Shown: positions 9,160-19,494 of the stretch, piece by piece
Layout of the letters: the number at the start of each line of letters is the position of its first letter
How positions within the stretch are numbered: the first letter of the stretch is position 1
Assembly (NCBI GenBank): GCA_022606425.2
Contig: JAHDVF020000240.1
Span: 4,425,501 to 4,489,500 of the forward strand
Reading direction: 5' to 3'
DNA from: Lepidostoma basale
Lineage: Eukaryota > Arthropoda > Insecta > Trichoptera > Lepidostomatidae
DNA: 64,000 bases
Notes under the pieces: model-generated
Told to the model about the DNA's origin: nothing
The model's database searches: none
The model's input: only the letters and a program-made list of their open reading frames with translations
Position numbers and translations under genes: made by a program

Positions 9160-9300
9160 ATCATCATCCCAAGTGAGGCCTGCTGCTTTAACCTCGTCCT
9201 GCAGGGCTCTCCTTGCTTCCTCTTTTCACTCACAAGGAACCAGAGTGCGCCCTGAGCGATGCAGGCTGGGTTCTGTCTCAGGGTGTGACCGATCCTCAGC
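9160..9300 (-). mobile_element. Unclassified LINE C-terminal fragment
   Basis: The minus strand reads RIGHTLRQNPACIAQGALWF and, in another frame, RALQDEVKAAGLTWDD. This resembles the IGHTLR...QALxW and DEVKAAGLTW-type C termini of another LINE family seen only once here. Confidence 0.55.
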
Positions 9301-9767
9301 TATTTGCGTTTAAATAATTAAAATTCTTTATTAAAATATCCAATTTGTCTATAAAATTTATAACTACGATTACATAGGTACACTACAAGTTGAAAACTTC
9401 GTACACTCAGCTGCAAAAGGAATACAAAATGGAAATTGCATCCACTATGCAAGTCAGTTTTGAAACTAGCTTCTCATTAAAGGTCGTGTTCCCTCGCGGG
9501 ATTTTCGTAGATTAAGTCTGCTTTTCATCGGGTAGACGATAAGTGGCGCAAAGCAATTTAAGCTCTGTGTTGCAAGATACAGAAAATGTGAGCAAATACA
9601 GTAAGCTCCATCGGTATCCAGAGTCTAATATTCATGTATTGTTTTGTAAAACTCAATATTAAATAGTTAAAATCGATTGATACATCGACACTACACGAGT
9701 TTCTTTGGACATCGATAGAGCTCACCAGGCGGAAGGATACTATTATTGATTCATTCATCATTAATAT
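9301..9767. other. No recognised gene
   Basis: Mostly AT-rich. The segment at 9330-9480 has an A/T-rich character compatible with a LINE 3' UTR, but no family match was made. Confidence 0.35.
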
Positions 9768-9990
9768 AATAGGCAGATTGGTTCTGGTGGCCGGTAGGTA
9801 AAACAATCTGTGCTGTCGCTGACGGAGAAATCTATCAGGGACAGAAAGACTAACATCCACTAGCACGGCCGAGTTCTCGAAATATCCCCTGATTAATTTA
9901 AAGAAATGGGTAATGAGATGTCCATCTCTTCGAAGCTGTAATGAATTGGTTCCAAGCCTTCCTAACAGAAATGCCGTGGGATATATAAGG
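9768..9990 (-). mobile_element. J LINE internal fragment
   Basis: The minus strand encodes the FLLGRLGTNSLQLRRDGHLI-like block, then RLIRGYFENSAVLV and FLRQRQHRLFYLPATRTNLP, the conserved J core. Both ends are truncated. Confidence 0.8.
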
Positions 9991-10517
9991 TTCCCACCAC
10001 CACCCGAGACTGTTATAGGACGCAGCGACGCCCTTTCGTCAGTCTCGCTGCACTATCTAGGCCTGTTCCTTGTCCATCCGGGACTTACGTTCATTTAATT
10101 TAGCCTTTTCTTGTCATCAATCAAAAGGGTGACAGACCACATTTAATCTATTCTTTTAACCTTGTATATCTCCCGCGCGACCTCAGATCTCTTTATTATG
10201 AAACAAAATCAGAAGTAAATATTATATAAAGCACACCTTAAATTAGTAAAAAAAAAACACATTAAAATTATATAAAACACACATTAATTCACAATACACA
10301 ATAGGACAAATATATAACAAACTAAATTTTAAAACAGGAAGAAGATAGTGTTTGAGGGAGGCGGGAAGATGTTAAGTAAGAATGAATAAATTGGGATGGG
10401 ATGGATGGAGGACAGGTTTTAGAAAGAGCAGAAATGAATTTAAAAAAAAAACAGTATTTATAAAAAACACATTATAAACAGAAAAGTAGATCAGAACACA
10501 CCCACCAAGGGGCAGTG
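9991..10517. other. No recognised gene
   Basis: Contains a GC-richer stretch at 9990-10090 and an A-rich tract at 10230-10470 with repeated ATATAAAACACA. No coding support. Confidence 0.35.
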
Positions 10518-10715
10518 AAATGCCGTGGGATAGAACCACCGATAGCTACCAAACTGCCTCATATAGAGATACCTGAAAAATGTTTTCTGAACCCTCTCCA
10601 ACATAACAGAATATCTCGCTTCATGAAGACTCCATATCACAGAATCACTTTTGAGTCTGCTCCGACCCAATGCGTTGTATAGGACTCTGAACATATTGGC
10701 ATCTCTGAAGGAGCA
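10518..10715 (-). mobile_element. J LINE upstream fragment
   Basis: The minus strand reads MFRVLYNALGRSRLKSDSVI, WSLHEARYSVMLERVQKTFF and RYLYMRQFGSY. This segment lies immediately N-terminal to the block at 9768-9990 in the intact J copy at 62945-63480. Confidence 0.85.
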
Positions 10716-10778
10716 CTAGTGGTCTCGTTCGAGAGGCGGAATTATAAAGTTTTGTCCCGACATACTTTAGTCGGCATC

Positions 10779-11255
10779 ATGCGTTGGAGTAGTGAGGAGC
10801 GTGAGTTTGCCGTTGAGGTCTACTTTTCGAACAGACGTTCAAGGGTGCGGCAGCATAAATTCATTTTTTTAAAACTCAATAAAACCCATTGTATGAATCC
10901 GAAATTTTTTATTTGTTTTTTATTTCTGATTTAGGCAAATATCTTGTTTTGTTTTTCTATGTTTTTGAAGATCAAATTAGGTAGATGACGTTTCCCATTC
11001 TCCATACCCTGAGTAAACCGATTTCTGGCGTTTGTCATGACTCTTGCCAGGATGTTGGTCTTCAAATCTTTAAGGGTTCCTGGACGGTTCACATACCTAA
11101 ACATGGGATTTCTGTCACGGGATGGCTGTTTTGAGGTAACACTTTCCAGAGCGCCTCATCTCAATTAGAGGCGATTTGAAGTGGCCGGCCCGCTCTCCTG
11201 ATTTGTCCTCTTGTGACGTTTTCCTAATAATTCGGGTATATAAACGATCGCGCAC
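10779..11255. mobile_element. Scrambled transposase relic (three pieces)
   Basis: Plus strand 10779-10860 reads MRWSSEEREFAVEVYFSNRR, like the N-terminal helix-turn-helix of an IS630/Tc1-type transposase. Minus strand 10979-11105 reads NRPGTLKDLKTNILARVMTN and NRFTQGMENGKRHL, a C-terminal block. Plus strand 11160-11255 reads LKWPARSPDLSSCDVFLIIR, the region around the last catalytic aspartate. The mixed orientation shows a rearranged, inactive element. Confidence 0.65.
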
Positions 11256-11299
11256 TTGATTTTCGCCACATTTGATAATGCCTTAAAGGGCGAAACATT

Positions 11300-11537
11300 A
11301 TTTTTTTTCCTTGTATACAACTGGTCGTTTGAACCTTATTACTGTATACAATTTATTTTAGCTATTATATTGATTCTCATGACATGTGAGAGGTAGCCAA
11401 TCTATCTGCATATTGTCAAGTGAATTCTACATCAGACCAAAGACAGTGTGACAATCACACTGCCATCGCCGGCAATCGAACCCGGGACCTTCGATATGGA
11501 TGTCAGAGCTCTTACCACTCTGTTACGAAGGTCGTCA
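11300..11537 (-). mobile_element. T-SINE (tRNA-derived SINE)
   Basis: The complement begins GACGACCTTCGTAACAGAGTG and contains a box-B-like GGTTCGATTGCC, followed by GATGGCAGTGTGATTGTCAC and a tail near TTGTATACAAGG. Box A is damaged compared with the copy at 33700. It is a dispersed element, not a tRNA gene. Confidence 0.8.
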
Positions 11538-11642
11538 TAAGTTAACATGTCATTCCAAATATAATATAACTCCAAAAAGACAAGTTTTCATTCATATTAA
11601 TTATGTATAAGTTCATATAACGAAAATTATATAACTAACTAA

Positions 11643-12090
11643 CCATCACGCCATTCCCCCGGAGGGGTAGGCAGAGAGGATGGATCGCCACGATGCTCTG
11701 TCGGTAGTATGTTTAGAAGAGATGGGCGAGTGGAGAGGGATATTGAATGAAGGGTTGGGGCAGGCTACAAAGTGAATTCCACTGGCATACCTCTCGGGCT
11801 TTCTCTACATTCATACATCGTGCCATGCACGCACGTCGATTATTACGACGTCGAATGTGACCGTCTTCTAGTAATTGATAAATTTGGTCATGCCATGTTT
11901 CCCTCGGTCGTCCTCGGCTTTTTTTTCCGCCAACGCTGCTTGTGTACAACTTTTTAATCATTCTACTCTCATCCATTCGTTCCATATGTCCAAACCATCT
12001 CAGGGATCCTTTTTTAATTTTATCCATGATGCAGTCATCTGTCTTACATTTCTTTCTTATTTCATTGTTTGGTATTCTATCATATATAAA
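11643..12090 (-). mobile_element. Alpha-LINE 3' end with inverted internal patch
   Basis: A (CTAA)n head precedes the complement of the alpha 3' end, with MDKIKKGSLRWFGHMERMDE and RGRPRETWHDQIYQLL. Bases 11701-11775 are in the opposite sense and read SMFRRDGRVERDIE then VGAGYKVN, a part that normally lies about 500 bp upstream in the LINE. This looks like a template switch during insertion. Confidence 0.85.
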
Positions 12091-12139
12091 TTATATATCT
12101 TGACCATAAGTTCTAATATTGTAAAAAATGATTCCATGC

Positions 12140-12477
12140 TATAAAAATACTAGATTTTAAGGATACCAGCTGTTAAAAATCAATCACAACTGTAGTTCCA
12201 ATAGAATGGAACCATTTCGCAAATAACAAGGACACAATGCCTTGTAAGCCTCAAGTTAATTTTGAGCCATACTGTAGTTTGTATCACTATTGAAATACCC
12301 TATATTCCTCTAGCCATGTTCGATCCATTCTGTTCAAATAATAATTAAAATCCTTTGAATTAGGTTGAATAGTTTCTGTATTAACAACTATATCATTGTT
12401 ATTTGGAATTTGAAACACACCACTGTATCTTTTAAACTTTAGTTTATTATAGTTTATTTTTAGTCTATTCAATATCA
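12140..12477. other. No recognised gene; possible coding scrap on minus strand
   Basis: Minus frame 12287-12440 reads SGVFQIPNNNDIVVNTETIQ and ends in DRTWLEEYRVFQ plus stop. The composition looks protein-like, but I recognise no family and see no clear splice site. It may be a pseudogene scrap or chance. Confidence 0.3.
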
Positions 12478-13240
12478 AATATTTTTGTGAATGTATACTT
12501 ATACTTGTATACGAAATTCTGGATTTTCAATTCAAATTTAATTGTATCTCAATAGAGACGAAGACGCAAACTGAATATGGATGATCAAGGTGTTTACAGG
12601 ACTTATGACCTGTCATTGGTTGGGTTAAGCGCACGCTTTATGTAATTACAACATTCCCCATTCCACCTTTGTTATTGTGATCATGCATGACAAATTTTTG
12701 GAAGATGTATATATACTTCAAAATCCATAATACCTATCTTCACGTGTCAGTTTCAATTGTCCATCTATGTAGATTTGGTTGCACTTGTGAATCTATTCAA
12801 GATTAACTTATACAACCGACCCACTAACGCCATCTATGGAGAATGATTTTCAGCATTTAGCAAACTACCTTATTAACACAGTGCGAAGGCTGTAGCCTAT
12901 AAACGTATTGTTAGAAGTCGCCAGGAGTATTATTCCATTCTAATTGCCAAAGAGTTGACCAGAATAATTACAAATATTTTTGTGAATGTATACTTATACT
13001 TGTAAAGGAAATTCTGGATTTTCACCAAAGGGTGGTCGATTCAAATTTAATTGTATCTCAATAGAGACGAAGACGCAAACTGAATATGGATGATCAAGGT
13101 GTTTACAGGACTTATGACCTGTCATTGGTTGGGTTAAGCGCACGCTTTATGTAATTACAACATTCCCCATTCCACCTTTGTTATTATGATCATGCATGAA
13201 AAATTTTTGGAAGATGTATATATACTTCAAAATCCATACC
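12478..13240 (+). repeat. Tandem A-repeats: tail, full unit, partial unit
   Basis: A lone tail (12478-12537) runs straight into a full unit of about 510 bp (12538-13047), which runs into a second, truncated unit (13048-13240). Both junctions read TTCAAATTTAATTGTATCTC. This subtype has GATCATGCATGACAAATTTT and CAACCGACCCACTAACGCCA. The two units are nearly identical, so the tandem is young or homogenised. Confidence 0.85.
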
Positions 13241-13321
13241 TATCAAAAAAAAAAATTATTCAATATCCTTTATTAGTCCCCGTAATTTTTAGTCATAATA
13301 TTTCATTATCTTGATTTAAAT

Positions 13322-13830
13322 TGGGTAAAATCCAGTATTCGTCTACAAGTATTTTGTATGTACATTCAAAATATTGTAAAAAAACTGGTCCAATTTAAAA
13401 AAAGCATAAAAATTGGAGAGACATCTCCAGGCGTTATCTAGCAAACCGTTAATGGCAGTAGCCTTTCACATTGCGTTAATAAAGTTATTCTGCTGAATGC
13501 TTAATCCAATCTTCATAGATGGCGCTAGTGTAGATTGAACTAAAAAATGTGAAGTGTAGTCCAACATTGTAGCATATATACAACTTCCAAAAAAATTGGC
13601 AGACGTGGTGGTCGTAAGAAGGGCGTAATGGGGAATGTTGTATTACATAAAGCGTGCGCATAAACCAACGAATGACAGGTCATAAGTCCTGTAAACGCCT
13701 CGATCACCATATTCTGTTTCCAATTTGCAGCTTCGTCTCTATTGAGATACAATTAATCCTTAAAATGATAACCCGCAATGGGTGAAATCCAGTATTCGTC
13801 TACAAGTATTTGTATACATTCAAAATGTGT
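13322..13830 (-). repeat. A-repeat with tails at both ends
   Basis: The complement starts at 13830 with a 60-bp tail, passes the junction into the head at about 13765, and ends with another tail at 13322-13380. The element therefore has direct repeats of about 60 bp at its two ends. Confidence 0.8.
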
Positions 13831-13847
13831 GTTTTTCCCGCTTTAGA

Positions 13848-14690
13848 AAGAGTACACATATTTCAATATCTTGGCCGTGTTAGAACGGACAACATTGATC
13901 CCGAAAAATAAGTGACATAATCTGTGACAATTCGTCTGCAATGACTACATCAACTTAAAATTGAGACAGAATAGTCAAGTGCTATATTTGGTCCACATTA
14001 CTATACGGAGTGACATGTCCCACCCATCGCCACTTGAGGGTTGCGGCCATCTTGACAACATCGGAAACCTTTGTCCTGACTCTTATGTCCTCATTTCTGA
14101 GTCTGTCCCGTAAACTGATACCCAACATGGCTCTCTCCATTGCTCTCTGAGTGACTCTTAGCTTGTTGGCACTTTTTTGTGACATTGTGACTGTCTCAAT
14201 ACCATAAGTGAACACTGGCAGGACACAGGCATTGAACACTCTCCTTTTCAGGTTGATGGGTATTTTAGGATTTTTCAAAATGTGACCAAGATTTTTGAAT
14301 GCTGCCCAGCTTAGTCCGACTCTTCTATTCAGGTCTGCTGTCTGGTTATCTCGCCCAAGCTGTATTTTGTGACCCAAATAAATGTATTCACTGACAGATT
14401 CAATGCTTGCGATCCAGAAGAAAAGTGGACAAGGCGACTGCTGTGCTGGTGGCCAAGGACGGCAAAGCGTGGAGTTGGGCGCCCACAGTTGCGTTGGCGC
14501 GACGATATCCGGAGAAGTGCGGGAAGTGCCTGGATGCAGATCGCTCAGAATAGAAGAGAATGGAAAATGCGAGAGGAGGCCTACGTCCAGGAGTGGACCG
14601 TCAATACGGGCTGAAGAAGAAGAATAAGAAGAAAACTATACGGAGTGGAGACCTGGACCATCAAAATGAACACAATAAACCGTACAGATT
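13848..14690 (+). mobile_element. Beta-LINE relic split by a gamma insertion
   Basis: Left part 13848-13999 reads FQYLGRVRTDNIDPEK and a decayed CNDYINLKLRQN block ending in LYYTE-like sequence. The right part 14647-14690 reads GVETWTIKMNTINR. The break matches the 12-bp TSD (ACTATACGGAGT) of the gamma element at 14012-14634. Confidence 0.8.
14012..14634 (+). mobile_element. Gamma LINE with 5' inversion and 12-bp TSD
   Basis: ACTATACGGAGT flanks it at 14000-14011 and 14635-14646. Its 3' part (14396-14634, plus) reads EEKWTRRLLCWWPRTAKRGV, then GRPQLRWRDDIRRSAGSAWM and EAYVQEWTVNTG, followed by a (GAA)n-type tail. The 5' part (14012-14395) is inverted and reads on the minus strand NRRVGLSWAAFKNLGHILKN, PVFTYGIETVTMSQKSANKL and ATLKWRWVGHV. 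The two halves are adjacent in the normal protein. This is the arrangement expected from twin priming. Confidence 0.9.
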
Positions 14691-14707
14691 TTTCCACTTT
14701 CTCTCTC

Positions 14708-14992
14708 TTCTAGATCTCATTTCTACTGCATTTATTCTACTTTCATCCTTCTTTTGCCAGTTCATGCTTCGCTTCCATACATTAGGATCGATACAAGAAC
14801 GCCATTGTGCACTGCCTTTTAAGCTTTTTTGGATCCACACCATTCACGTTGTTGCCTTCTCTAGCCCTTCTTTCAATATCCCTCTCCACTCGCCCATTTT
14901 TTGTTAACATACTCCCTATATATCCAAACTCATCTACTTGCTCTAGAATTTCACCATTCACGCTAATGTTGCAGATTATCGTGATTTTCTTT
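14708..14992 (-). mobile_element. Alpha-LINE fragment
   Basis: The minus strand has ISVNGEILEQVDEF, ERDIERRA, NWQKKDESRINAVEMRSR and a nearby frameshift. It abuts the beta relic at 14690. Confidence 0.8.
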
Positions 14993-15018
14993 TTTAATTA
15001 ATTACAATAGTTTATTTA

Positions 15019-16140
15019 TTTAAATACCTTGGCAGGATAATCACTAAAGCGCTTGACCCGCACATTGATATAAAATTCCGAATTGAAGTTGCACGCACTG
15101 CATTTAATAAATTGAAACATTCTTTTGCAACGATAATCTTAACTTGAAACTCCAACAAAGAATGATTAAATGTTAATATGGTCTGTTCCAGAAGATGGCT
15201 GTGAAATCTGGACTCTGAAAGTGAATGTAATGAACCGGTTGGAAGCGTTCGAGATGTGGATATACCGCAGAATGCTCCGTATAACGTGGACCCATAGGGT
15301 CAGTCAGACGTACTGCAGAGAGTCAGAGCCAATAGAAAGCTGTTGTCGAGTGTGAAAATTAGAAAGGTCTTATATTTGGGTCATGTGCTAAGGGGAGAAA
15401 AATACCACCTTCTTCGACTGAAATTAATGGGTAAAGTGGAGGACGTTGAGGAGTTGGTAGAAGGCAGCTGTCCTGGCTGCGGAACATTAAAGAGTGGACA
15501 GGAATAACAAGAGTTCAGAACCTGTTCCAAGTGGCGCAGTGTTATGTACCTAACCACCCGTTCCCAAGAATCACTTTCCTACGTCTATATTTTGAATCAA
15601 GATTTGTTTATATTATATTAAGTATGCATTTGGGGATTCAGAGATGCATTAATTGATCTGTTCCCACGTCTTCGTCCGACTTATTGAAGGTTTGTTTATA
15701 TTATTAAAATTTTTGTAAACATAAGGGCTCGAACGCGAGAATGTTTTTATCGATCTGTTCCCACAGGTACATGTGTCATCGAACAAAGCAATGCACACTA
15801 TTTAAGCTGAACCGCATCATGGATTAAATCAGATACAATTGCAACTCCTTAATAGTAACAAGTCTAGATACAATTGCAACTCCTTACTTGTAACACATCT
15901 TTATTTCATTGTAATTTCTGGCTTGTAACATCGTCTTAAATAAAGTTCTCTACTGCAATTTTAAATCGTGTTGGAAGTTATTCCATCCCAAAAATCCTCA
16001 CCCGAAGGATAAAACATAAAATTGGTGGCAAAGTGGCGAGACTATTTAAAAACATAAAAGCAGGATAGAGATGCCATTGCTGCAGTGATCGTCAACGTTG
16101 GGGGGACCTGACACGGCACCGAAAGAAGAAGAAGTTTATT
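15019..16140 (+). mobile_element. Beta-LINE relic interrupted by LTR element
   Basis: Reads FKYLGRIITKALDPHIDIKF, RIEVARTAFNKLKHSF, then frameshifts through VNVMNRLEAFEMWIYRRMLR and VKIRKVLYLGHVLRGEKYHL to GTGGCG at 15535. After the insert it resumes at 16064 and ends GACCTGACACGGCACCGAAA plus (AAG)n. Several frameshifts and stops make it non-functional. Confidence 0.85.
15540..16059 (+). mobile_element. LTR-retrotransposon relic with 4-bp TSD
   Basis: The inserted DNA starts TGTTATGTACCTAACC and lies between GCAG repeats at 15536-15539 and 16060-16063. About 475 bp of LTR-like sequence ends near AAAACATAAAA and is followed by TTGGTGGCAAAGTGGCG, which resembles a primer-binding region. A second AAAACATAAAA then meets the TSD, as if the interior and most of the other LTR were deleted between these short repeats. 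Superfamily is not assigned. Confidence 0.65.
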
Positions 16141-16560
16141 TATTAAAGTTATAAGAATTATTGTGTGCTAGATACATGCTTCGGAAGAGAAACATCTATA
16201 AATGGTCCGAAATGATTCGTATTTTGAACTGTTAAGCAGATTTCAGATGTAAATAAAATTGCGATTATATAAGCAAAAGTTGCATACAAGGAGACACAAA
16301 AACATACAGAAAAGAATTACCAACTTTTTACATATTCCAGCAAATTATTCCGCCTTTCACTGCAGATTTTTCTATTTGCCCGTCCACCGTGTTCCGCCCT
16401 AGCAGACAATCTTCAACTTGGCATTGTGCCACAGTTTAGGGTGTACGGGGCAGCAGGGGGTGCGAGAATAGGGGTGGACGGTGAGGAGATGAGAGGAGGA
16501 AAATAAAAGATTAAAATGTCTAGGAGGGATAGCCAACTGAAATTAATAGAAATTACTTTT
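16141..16560. other. No recognised gene
   Basis: AT-rich, with a GC-rich G-run segment at 16438-16500. No ORF or family match. Confidence 0.35.
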
Positions 16561-16563
16561 TTA

Positions 16564-16862
16564 CTGTACTTTTAATTAATTTAAGTAAATGCAGTAGAAA
16601 TGAAATCTCATGGAATCGGGTGGTGGTCTAGGGGATAGAACGCTTGGCTTTTGATCCACGGGAAATGAGTTCAAGCCTAGACATGATCACATTCCTTCTT
16701 CATGATAATGAGCTACTTTCTGCTCGTATTGAAGATTGTATCTTAATTAATTTAAGTAAATGCTGGAAAAATTAAATCTCATAGATTCGAGTGGTGTCTT
16801 GGGTTCAAGCCTAGACACGATCAGATACCTTCTATATAATAATGAGCTATTTTCCGAAGACC
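16564..16862 (+). repeat. Tandem duplication with tRNA-like segment
   Basis: Two related units start AATTAATTTAAGTAAATGC at about 16573 and 16748. The first contains GGTGGTCTAGGGGATAGAAC and GAGTTCAAGCC, spaced like pol III boxes A and B in a tRNA-derived SINE. The second has lost the box A region but keeps GGGTTCAAGCCTAGACACGA. Confidence 0.6.
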
Positions 16863-16865
16863 TGA

Positions 16866-17455
16866 CACCTTTGTAGGTTATTGAAATGCATGACCAACAT
16901 AAGTGGACGCAATGGACTTCGACTGCTGTACCAGCATATTTCATGATGAAATATATTGCACAAATAACCGAAAGCACCTGACTTTGCACCTACAAATTGC
17001 AATGATGAAATACATTGCATGGACAAAAGTGATGAATCAGGGCCCGGATTCATTCACACAGGTCACTAGAGGTTGTCCAGCAGAGCATCGTGTGCAAAGG
17101 AAGCAAAATATATAAAAATGGTACATCCGACCACCCGATACGTCATTTCTTCTTGCGACTTCTAACCGACACGAGTCTACGCTGTCAAGTTTACGTACAA
17201 AGAACCTCCGACTCTCTACCTCCGAGCTACGCTACTATCTACACTGCTACGCCACGTAACTTCCGACGAGTCTTCGCTCCAGCTGACCGACGCTACCGTG
17301 TCACCATCCTCGACTGCTCACCGCCCGGACTCTACCCCCGTTGCTGACAACAACCGCGTACCGTTACGAAGACGTCACCCGCTGTTTCACTCTGAAACCA
17401 ATGTAACGCCATCGACAATAAAAATAAAAAACTTCCACTGCCTTTAACTCTCACC
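16866..17455 (+). mobile_element. Solo-LTR-like repeat L, copy 1
   Basis: One of four related copies (others at 18930-19375, 28375-28905 and 55305-55915, minus). It contains a TATA-like TATATAAAAATGGTACATCC, a GC-richer middle, and an AATAAA-type signal near 17415. It ends TCTCACCACATCCTCC. Promoter, polyadenylation signal and defined ends suggest an LTR, but no retroelement ORF adjoins it. Confidence 0.55.
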
Positions 17456-17519
17456 ACATCCTCCAAACCTTCATTATCGGGAGAACTATATTAACTATAA
17501 GAGTTTATATCCTTCTGTT

Positions 17520-17848
17520 TATATTCATATTCCGGATCGTCCTACTGACAACATATGCACCATCTTAAAAAAGATTATGTTTTATATTATTTTTATAATG
17601 TTATTTTATTTTATATCATTGTATTTTACAAATAGTTTTATATTTATTTTGTGGATGTTGGACGATCGAAGTGTGTGCGGGAGATGCCTATTGGTGGCGG
17701 TGAGATTTTCAACCCATCACACCGCGTCTACCGCGGGCGCGGGGGCGAATAGAAAAGGATAGTGTCGCATCGGTTAAAGTGTGGCAGTCTATTATTTCTG
17801 CCTACCCTTTCGGAGAGACGGCGTGATGGTTTGTTAGTTAGTTAGTTA
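17520..17848 (+). mobile_element. S element, 5'-truncated
   Basis: Starts in the ACAACATATGCACCAT block, passes GGACGATCGAAGTGTGTGCG and the GC-rich part, and ends GACGGCGTGATGG plus a (TTAG)n tail. Confidence 0.8.
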
Positions 17849-18232
17849 TATTCATAAAAAATGGCATTTTGGAATTCCAGTATTAACGCTTTAAGTTTAT
17901 CTAAAAGTAATTTATTATTTCTTAAAAAATTATGTCAAACTCCATATTAAATAATTAATTAGATTGAAAACCATTTTTTTATGAATTTAAACACCGCTTT
18001 TTTTTCCACTTTTGAGATTATTTTTTCAACATGTTTCGAAGGCTTACTTACACCTTCATCATCGGGAGAACGATATAAAACAATATTACCATTTTTAATA
18101 TTAAACTATATTACCGTGTAAGCCTTCGAAATAAGTCGAGAAAATTATACTTAAAAGTGGAAAGTACAGTGTTTTAATTCATAAAAAATCTCATTTTGGA
18201 AATCCACAGTGTTAACGCCTAAAGTTTATCTT
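17849..18232. repeat. Snapback element flanked by 54-bp direct repeats
   Basis: ATTCATAAAAAATGGCATTT at 17849 and ATTCATAAAAAATCTCATTT at 18178 begin imperfect direct repeats ending AAGTTTATC. Between them lies a fold-back: CCACTTTTGAGATTATTTTT and TTCGAAGGCTTACTTACAC are mirrored by GTGTAAGCCTTCGAA and ACTTAAAAGTGG. A hammerhead-like motif (minus, 18029-18064) lies in the left arm. Confidence 0.6.
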
Positions 18233-18479
18233 AAATTAAGAATGAAAACGTCTGATTGATATAAATTATACTATAGTTTATGGGAATGACATTTTTCATC
18301 TGTTAAATGTCACATTTGTCAAATTTTTCATATTGCTCGCGCAATCCAAAACATATCTTGAACAATGATGTACTCGTATTTATATAAAGCTTTTCCATGT
18401 TTGATTATTCAAATAAATGAACACATATATTTTCTAGAAGTTTCATTATATTTTATGGAAATGACAATGAAAGTTGTAT

Positions 18480-18562
18480 ACTTCGCTTCCATACATAAGG
18501 GTTGGGACCAGAACTCCATTGCGAACGACCATTTTCGCTTTCATTGATAAATTCTTGATTCC
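18480..18562 (-). mobile_element. Alpha-LINE scrap
   Basis: The minus strand reads NKNLSMKAKMVVRNGVLVPT then LMYGSE. It is nearly identical to window bases 1-85. Confidence 0.75.
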
Positions 18563-18929
18563 AATAACAAATTTATTTTAAATTATTTTATAACGGCTGT
18601 GTTAAAAAAGAATTTTTTTATACCTATTTTTCCGAGCGCCAAGGTGGTATAACCCCTTAAAATAGTACAATTGTAACTCATTTATAAAGTTTTTAATAAT
18701 TTATTTGAAATGTCAAGTTATTGATCTCTGAATCCGTCTGCTGTTAGTTGCTGGATAGAAATAACAACTCAACTGTTATGATGTCGATAGATCTACTTGC
18801 GAAGTTTTAGTTTCTCCCCTATTGAGGGGTTTATGGGGATGCGCCTTATACAGCGAATTTCAATTAATTTTTTGTTATGCCGGTACGAGAATCGAAACAA
18901 TACTTTGAAAATACGTTGAAAGATGTGAC

Positions 18930-19375
18930 AACGTAGACTCGTGTCTGTTAGAAGTTGCAAGAAGGAATGACGTAGTAGCGTGGCTTCGTAGGTCAGCGGA
19001 AGGGAGTCCGAGATCCCTCGTGGCGTAGACTAATTAACGTAGACTCGTGTCGGTTAGAAGCCGGAATACTGACTGAGGTATCGGGTGGTCGGATGTACCT
19101 ATTTTATATGCTTTGCTTCCTTTGCACACGATGCTCTGCTGGACAACCTCTAGTGACCTGTGTGAATGAATCCGGGCCCTGATTCATCACCTTTGTCCAT
19201 GCAATGTATTTCATCATTGCGATTTGTACAAAGTCAGGTGCTTTCGGTTATCCGTGCAATATATTTCATCATGAAATATGCTGGTACAGCAGTCGAAGTC
19301 CATTGCGTCCACTTATGTGGGTCATGCATACTACACATACGTATTTTGCCTGCGAGGTCAATAACCTACACATTT
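18930..19375 (-). mobile_element. Solo-LTR-like repeat L, partial copy
   Basis: Complement of the 16866-17455 repeat, with CGTAGACTCGTGTCGGTTAG, the TTTTATATGCTTTGCTTCCT block and a CCGGGCCCTGATTCATCACC block. One end is missing. Confidence 0.55.
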
Positions 19376-19494
19376 ATGAACAATACGAAGTTACTGGTAG
19401 GTTTTGATTTTGATTTGGTTTGGAGTCATAAAAAAAAAGATCATTAATTGAAAAATCCACGAACTCCCTTTCACCTCAAACGGAAGATGCACTG

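Noticed and set aside
17090..17347. 85-codon ORF in repeat L
   Set aside because: It spans a repeat with LTR-like signals and is not maintained in the copies at 18930, 28375 or 55305.
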